A stretch of DNA of 11,189 nt from Opitutia bacterium (GTDB lineage: Bacteria; Verrucomicrobiota; Verrucomicrobiia; Opitutales; Opitutaceae), in NCBI GenBank assembly GCA_025351035.1, contig JANXWT010000218.1, positions 1-11,189 on the forward strand, in the 5' to 3' direction. Position numbers and translations under genes: made by a program. The stretch's first letter is position 1; each line of letters opens with the position of its first letter. Below, one piece after another: positions 7,864 through 11,189 of the stretch. The notes below the pieces were generated by a model, which ran no database searches, was not told the DNA's origin, and saw only the letters and a program-made list of their open reading frames with translations.

Positions 7864-10215
7864 ATGCGCCCTTTCCCCACGATTCCTGTGCTGGCTGCAG
7901 CCGGCTTGTTGCTCACGGCAGTTGGCTCTGCCGGCCAGCCCGGCAGTCCCGTCGCCAAATTCCAGCAGCTCGAACAACTGCTCCCCTCGCCCAACGCGCA
8001 GCGCAACGCCGCGGGCGCGCCCGGCCCCGGCTACTGGCAAAACCGCGCCGATTACTCGATCGACGCCGAGCTTGACGAGACCACGCACGCGCTCACGGGC
8101 AAAGGCACGATCGCCTATCACAACAACTCGCCGGACGCCCTCACCTACCTTTGGCTGCAACTCGACCCGAATTTCTTTTCGCACAACGCCGACGCGCGCA
8201 CCATCGACCGACCGGTCGACCCGACGAAGTTCGGCTACAAGAAACTCGAGGCGCTGCTGACCGAGGAAACCTACTCGTCCGATCTCGAGATTCGCGAAGT
8301 CGTGGACGCCGCCGGCCAGCCGCTCAAGCACACCATCGTGAAGACGATGATGCGCGTCGACCTGCCCGCGCCGCTCGCCCCGGGAGCGAGCTACAAGTTC
8401 ACCATCGCCTGGCACTACAAACTCAACCCGTGGAAGGGCTCGGCCTCGCGCACGGGTTACGAGGTTTTCGAGAGCGACGGCAACGCGCTCTATGTCGTCG
8501 CCCAATGGTTCCCGCGCCTAGCCGCCTACACCGACTACACCGGCTGGCAGCACAAGCAGTATCTGGGCACCGGCGAATTCACGCTCGAGTTCGGCGACTA
8601 CGACGTGCGCCTCACGGTGCCCGAGGACCACATCGTCTCCGCCACCGGGGAACTGCAGAACGCCGACACCGTGCTCACCGCCGCGCAACGCGACCGCCTC
8701 AAGCAGGCCGCGACGGCGAAGTCTCCGCTGTTCATCGTCACGCCCGACGAAGCGAAGGCGCTCGAGCACCACAAACCCGCCGCCAAGAAAACCTGGATCT
8801 TCCACGCGGAAAACGTCCGCGATTTCGCCTTCGCCAGCTCCCGCCGTTTCATCTGGGACGCCATGGGTGCCGCCGGCCACGACTACAAAGGCCACCCCGT
8901 CATGGCCATGTCGTTCTACCCGAAGGAAGGCATGCCGCTGTGGGACAAATACTCGACGCACGCCATCGTCCACACGCTCGACGTCTACTCGCGTTTCACT
9001 TTCGACTACCCGTATCCCGTCGCCATCTCCGTCAACGGCCCCGTAGGCGGCGGCATGGAGTATCCGATGATCTGTTTCAACCGCCCGCGGCCTGACCCCG
9101 ACGGCACTTACCCGAAGCGCACCAAGTATTCGCTCATCGGCGTCGTCATTCACGAGGTCGGCCACAACTACACCCCGATGATCCTCAACTCCGACGAGCG
9201 CCAGTGGACATGGATGGACGAGGGCCTCAATTCCTTCCTCCAGTCGCTCGCGCAGGAGGAATGGGAAAAAGATTATCCGCAGGGCCGCGACGCCCGCGCC
9301 ATGACCGACTACATGCGCCGCACCGACCGCGTGCCGATCATGACCAACTCCGAATCCATCTACGAACTCGGCTACAACTCCTACGCCCAGCCCACCATCG
9401 CGCTCAACATGCTCCGTGATGTCGTGATGGGCCGCGAACTCTTCGACCACGCTTTCCGCACCTACGCGCAACGTTGGATGTTCAAGCGCCCTACGCCCGC
9501 CGATTTTTTCCGCACGATGGAGGACGACAGCGGCGTCGACCTCGACTGGTTCTGGCGCGGCTGGTTCTACTCCGTCGACCACGTCGACCTCGCCATCGAC
9601 AACGTCCGCTGTCTCCAACTCGACTCGCGCGACCCCGCCGTCGAGAAACCCAAGGCCAAGGCCGAGAAGGACGCGCTCCCCGTCACGCATCTTCGCGAGC
9701 GCAACGCCGCGCTGCCCAAGCGTGTCGACCGCTATCCGGAGCTGAAGGATTTCTACACCGACTACGACGAGACCACCGTCATCCCGACCGACAAGCTGCA
9801 CTACGACCGCCTGCTCGCCGAGTTGAAGGAAGCCCAGCTCGACCCGACGCTGCTCAAGACCGTCCGCAATTTCTACCTCATCGATTTCTCCAACCTCGGC
9901 GGCATTGTGATGCCGTTGCCGCTCAAGATCGAATACACCGACGGCACGACCGAGGAGATGATGATTCCCGCCGAGATCTGGCGGCACAACACCGAGAAGT
10001 GCTCGAAGTTCATCATGACGAAAAAGGAGATCAAGAGCATCGTCCTCGACGCGCGCGACGAGATGGCCGACTGCAACATCGACAACAATTTCTGGCCGCG
10101 CCGTCCGGTGAAGACCAATTTCCAACTCTTCAAGGACGAGAACGAGAAGAACCCGATGCGCGAACTCGGCAAAGCCAAACCCGCCGTCGAGAAACCGGCG
10201 GAAAAGAAGCCGTGA
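7864..10215 (+). CDS. Secreted M1-family zinc metallopeptidase
   Basis: 783-residue peptidase of the gluzincin M1 clan, expected to be exported and to cleave peptides in the periplasm or at the envelope. The ATG at 7864 starts a clean signal peptide (MRPFPTIPVLAAAGLLLTAVGSA); an in-frame ATG at 7834 would add ten residues before it. An N-terminal beta domain spans about residues 55-270. The zinc site is intact: HEVGH at 430-434 with the third ligand Glu453 in WMDEG, an exact HEXXH-X18-E spacing. The motif that is GAMEN in classical aminopeptidases is GGMEY here (396-400), so the asparagine is replaced. A tyrosine in SIYELGYNSY is a candidate transition-state residue. After the catalytic part comes a C-terminal domain (about 620-765, with DFSNLGGIVMP and DNNFWP) and a lysine-proline-rich tail; this architecture is that of M1 peptidases common in Bacteroidetes. 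A DUF6702 gene follows after 88 bp on the same strand. Whether it acts as an aminopeptidase is not certain. Confidence 0.94.
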   Translation: MRPFPTIPVLAAAGLLLTAVGSAGQPGSPVAKFQQLEQLLPSPNAQRNAAGAPGPGYWQNRADYSIDAELDETTHALTGKGTIAYHNNSPDALTYLWLQLDPNFFSHNADARTIDRPVDPTKFGYKKLEALLTEETYSSDLEIREVVDAAGQPLKHTIVKTMMRVDLPAPLAPGASYKFTIAWHYKLNPWKGSASRTGYEVFESDGNALYVVAQWFPRLAAYTDYTGWQHKQYLGTGEFTLEFGDYDVRLTVPEDHIVSATGELQNADTVLTAAQRDRLKQAATAKSPLFIVTPDEAKALEHHKPAAKKTWIFHAENVRDFAFASSRRFIWDAMGAAGHDYKGHPVMAMSFYPKEGMPLWDKYSTHAIVHTLDVYSRFTFDYPYPVAISVNGPVGGGMEYPMICFNRPRPDPDGTYPKRTKYSLIGVVIHEVGHNYTPMILNSDERQWTWMDEGLNSFLQSLAQEEWEKDYPQGRDARAMTDYMRRTDRVPIMTNSESIYELGYNSYAQPTIALNMLRDVVMGRELFDHAFRTYAQRWMFKRPTPADFFRTMEDDSGVDLDWFWRGWFYSVDHVDLAIDNVRCLQLDSRDPAVEKPKAKAEKDALPVTHLRERNAALPKRVDRYPELKDFYTDYDETTVIPTDKLHYDRLLAELKEAQLDPTLLKTVRNFYLIDFSNLGGIVMPLPLKIEYTDGTTEEMMIPAEIWRHNTEKCSKFIMTKKEIKSIVLDARDEMADCNIDNNFWPRRPVKTNFQLFKDENEKNPMRELGKAKPAVEKPAEKKP

Positions 10216-10235
10216 GCCCCACGCCGCTCATTCGG

Positions 10236-10267
10236 CGGCCTGTAGGGCCGGCGCTTGTCGCCGCGCC
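10236..10267. repeat. REP-like double hairpin in the M1-DUF6702 gap
   Basis: Beginning 21 bases after the peptidase stop there are two overlapping stem-loops. One is CGGCC-TGTAG-GGCCG at 10236-10250. The stronger one is GGC-CGGCG-CTTGT-CGCCG-c-GCC at 10246-10267, eight pairs with one bulged base. No run of T follows, so it is not a standard intrinsic terminator. The pattern of a GC-rich imperfect palindrome between same-strand genes resembles REP-type dispersed elements. Only one copy was seen in this window, so the repeat status is inferred. Confidence 0.4.
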
Positions 10268-10290
10268 GTCGTCCGTGCTCCGCCCGGCAA

Positions 10291-10309
10291 TGTCATCTAT
10301 TATATGACA
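10291..10309. promoter_or_regulatory. Inverted repeat over the DUF6702 start codon
   Basis: TGTCAT (10291-10296) and ATGACA (10304-10309) are perfect inverted arms separated by the seven bases CTATTAT. The right arm contains the ATG start codon. The 19-bp element is strongly AT-rich against very GC-rich surroundings, and TATTAT/TATATG also resembles a -10 box. It could be an operator, a translation-control hairpin, or chance; no Shine-Dalgarno sequence is seen before this start. Confidence 0.35.
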
Positions 10310-10840
10310 ATTCATTTCGGGTCCGCCGCTACCCGCTGGTGTTTCCTGCTACTCGCCGCGACGTGCGTGCTCCCGCGCATCGCCGCGGCGCATCCGCTCC
10401 ACGTCTCGCACGCCGAGGCCGACTTCAACCGCGCCACCGGCAAACTCGAGGTCGCGCTGAAAGTTTTCGCCGACGACTTCGAGACTAAGCTCACCGCGCG
10501 CGCCGGCCACCGCGTCTCCCTCGAGAAAACACTCAAAGCCGAACTCGACGCGCTCTGCCTCGCCTACCTTGCCGAAACTTTCACGGTGAAATCGCGCGAC
10601 GGCGCGAGGCAGTCGCTCCACTGGGTCGGCCGCGAAATCAAGGATAGCGAAAATCATCTCTGGCTCTACTTCGAGGTGCCGCTGCCCGGCGGCGCGGACG
10701 GTGCGCGCATCGTGCACGCCGTCCTCAGCGACACGTTCCGCGACCAGCTCAACTCCGTGCTCGTGCGCGACGGCGGCCGCGCCGTCACGCTCGTTTTCTT
10801 CCCCGACCGCGGCGAAAAGACGGTCGCGTTCGCGCGATAA
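10304..10840 (+). CDS. DUF6702 family exported protein
   Basis: 178-residue protein with an N-terminal signal peptide (hydrophobic WCFLLLAATCVLP, cleavage likely after AAA at residue 29, mature form starting HPLHVS). The mature part fits the DUF6702 pattern I know from Bacteroidetes: HPLHVSHAEADFN at the start, then KVFADDFETKL, then YLAETFTVKS, a WVGREIKD..LWLYFEVPL segment, and FRDQLNSVLV near the end. The function of the family is not established. The gene sits 88 bp after an M1 metallopeptidase on the same strand, an association I also recall from Bacteroidetes, which suggests a shared envelope role. The ATG at 10304 lies inside an inverted repeat and has no clear ribosome site; no later in-frame ATG would keep the signal peptide. 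The stop at 10840 is in the same frame as the following gene. Confidence 0.82.
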   Translation: MTIHFGSAATRWCFLLLAATCVLPRIAAAHPLHVSHAEADFNRATGKLEVALKVFADDFETKLTARAGHRVSLEKTLKAELDALCLAYLAETFTVKSRDGARQSLHWVGREIKDSENHLWLYFEVPLPGGADGARIVHAVLSDTFRDQLNSVLVRDGGRAVTLVFFPDRGEKTVAFAR

Positions 10841-10879
10841 TCGCTTGGCGGCGGAGCCGTGTTCGTCGAAGCTGCCGCG

Positions 10880-11189
10880 GTGAATCCGTTCGCCCTGCTC
10901 GCGCCGCTGTTCCTGTTTTTCGAGATCTGGCAACTCGTCGTCAGTGAGCGCTACCTCGGCATCAAGCAGATCAAGGTGAACGCCGACCCGCGCGAGTTGC
11001 CGATGAAGGACTGGATGGCCGCCACGTGGGCCGGCGGGCTCATCGCCTACTATGTCTGGATGGCGACGCTGCTGCTGCATCCGCTCGGCCGCGCACAGGG
11101 CGTCGTGCTGCTCCTCACCACCGCGGCCGGCTACGCGCTGCGCAGCACGAGTGGGCTCAAATGGGTGCTCGTCATCCTTACCTTCGAAG
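10880..11189 (+). CDS. Multi-helix membrane protein, N-terminal part (cut by window end)
   Basis: At least 103 residues of an unrecognised membrane protein, open to the right edge. It has no ATG near its beginning. The GTG at 10880 (reading MNPFALLAPLFLFFEIWQ) is preferred because GAAG lies eight bases upstream and the first helix follows at once; the GTG at 10859 is the other option, but its GGAG is only two bases away. Hydrophobic segments are visible at about residues 3-21, 46-66 and 73-90, and another begins near the edge (LKWVLVILTF). The loop SERYLGIKQIKVNADPRELP between helices one and two is hydrophilic. It starts 39 bp after the DUF6702 gene on the same strand, so co-transcription is likely. 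It lacks the HupE/UreJ features I looked for. The function is unknown. Confidence 0.7.
   Translation, partial: MNPFALLAPLFLFFEIWQLVVSERYLGIKQIKVNADPRELPMKDWMAATWAGGLIAYYVWMATLLLHPLGRAQGVVLLLTTAAGYALRSTSGLKWVLVILTFE

Noticed and set aside
8518..10125. Long open frame of 535 codons antisense to the M1 peptidase
   Set aside because: It lies wholly opposite a gene with recognisable family motifs, its translation has no domain I recognise, and long antisense frames are expected in GC-rich coding DNA.
10290..10307. Five-codon upstream reading frame (MSSII) ending over the DUF6702 ATG
   Set aside because: It has no ribosome site and is simply the tail of a shadow frame through the peptidase; no evidence of translational coupling.

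Overview
The window is high-GC bacterial DNA holding six complete protein genes and one gene cut by the right edge. I see no RNA genes, insertion sequences, CRISPR arrays or phage genes. The gene mix (a large TonB-dependent receptor, an orphan duplicated ABC permease of the ADOP type, a Bacteroidetes-style M1 metallopeptidase next to a DUF6702 protein) and the weak Shine-Dalgarno signals suggest a Gram-negative, outer-membrane organism. A Verrucomicrobiota member of the Opitutaceae kind is my best guess. This is inferred from gene style, not proven; Acidobacteriota or another high-GC phylum is possible.

Left part (1-4711): a TonB-dependent outer-membrane receptor (minus strand) is divergent from a complete gamma-glutamyltransferase (plus strand). 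The 176-bp gap between them carries two sets of short direct repeats and is the most likely regulatory region of the window. The pairing would fit uptake and periplasmic breakdown of gamma-glutamyl compounds such as glutathione, but the receptor's substrate cannot be read from the sequence.

Middle (4712-7863): two minus-strand genes, first a small four-helix membrane protein with histidines in or near its helices, then an 807-residue ADOP/MacB-like permease with no ATPase gene beside it. The permease converges on the gamma-glutamyltransferase with only 21 bp between stop codons. A 171-bp divergent intergenic region separates the small membrane gene from the peptidase.

Right part (7864-11189): a secreted M1-family zinc metallopeptidase with an intact HEXXH-X18-E site but GGMEY in place of GAMEN, then a secreted DUF6702 protein, then the start of an unrecognised multi-helix membrane protein. 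All three are on the plus strand and may form an expression unit. The gap between the first two contains a REP-like hairpin and an inverted repeat lying over the DUF6702 start codon.

The overall theme is envelope and periplasmic peptide handling: one receptor, two exported peptide-cleaving enzymes and several envelope proteins. I did not find a clearly new defence or mobile system. The points most worth following are the M1-DUF6702-membrane protein cluster, the altered exopeptidase motif, the small histidine-bearing membrane protein and the unexplained intergenic repeats.
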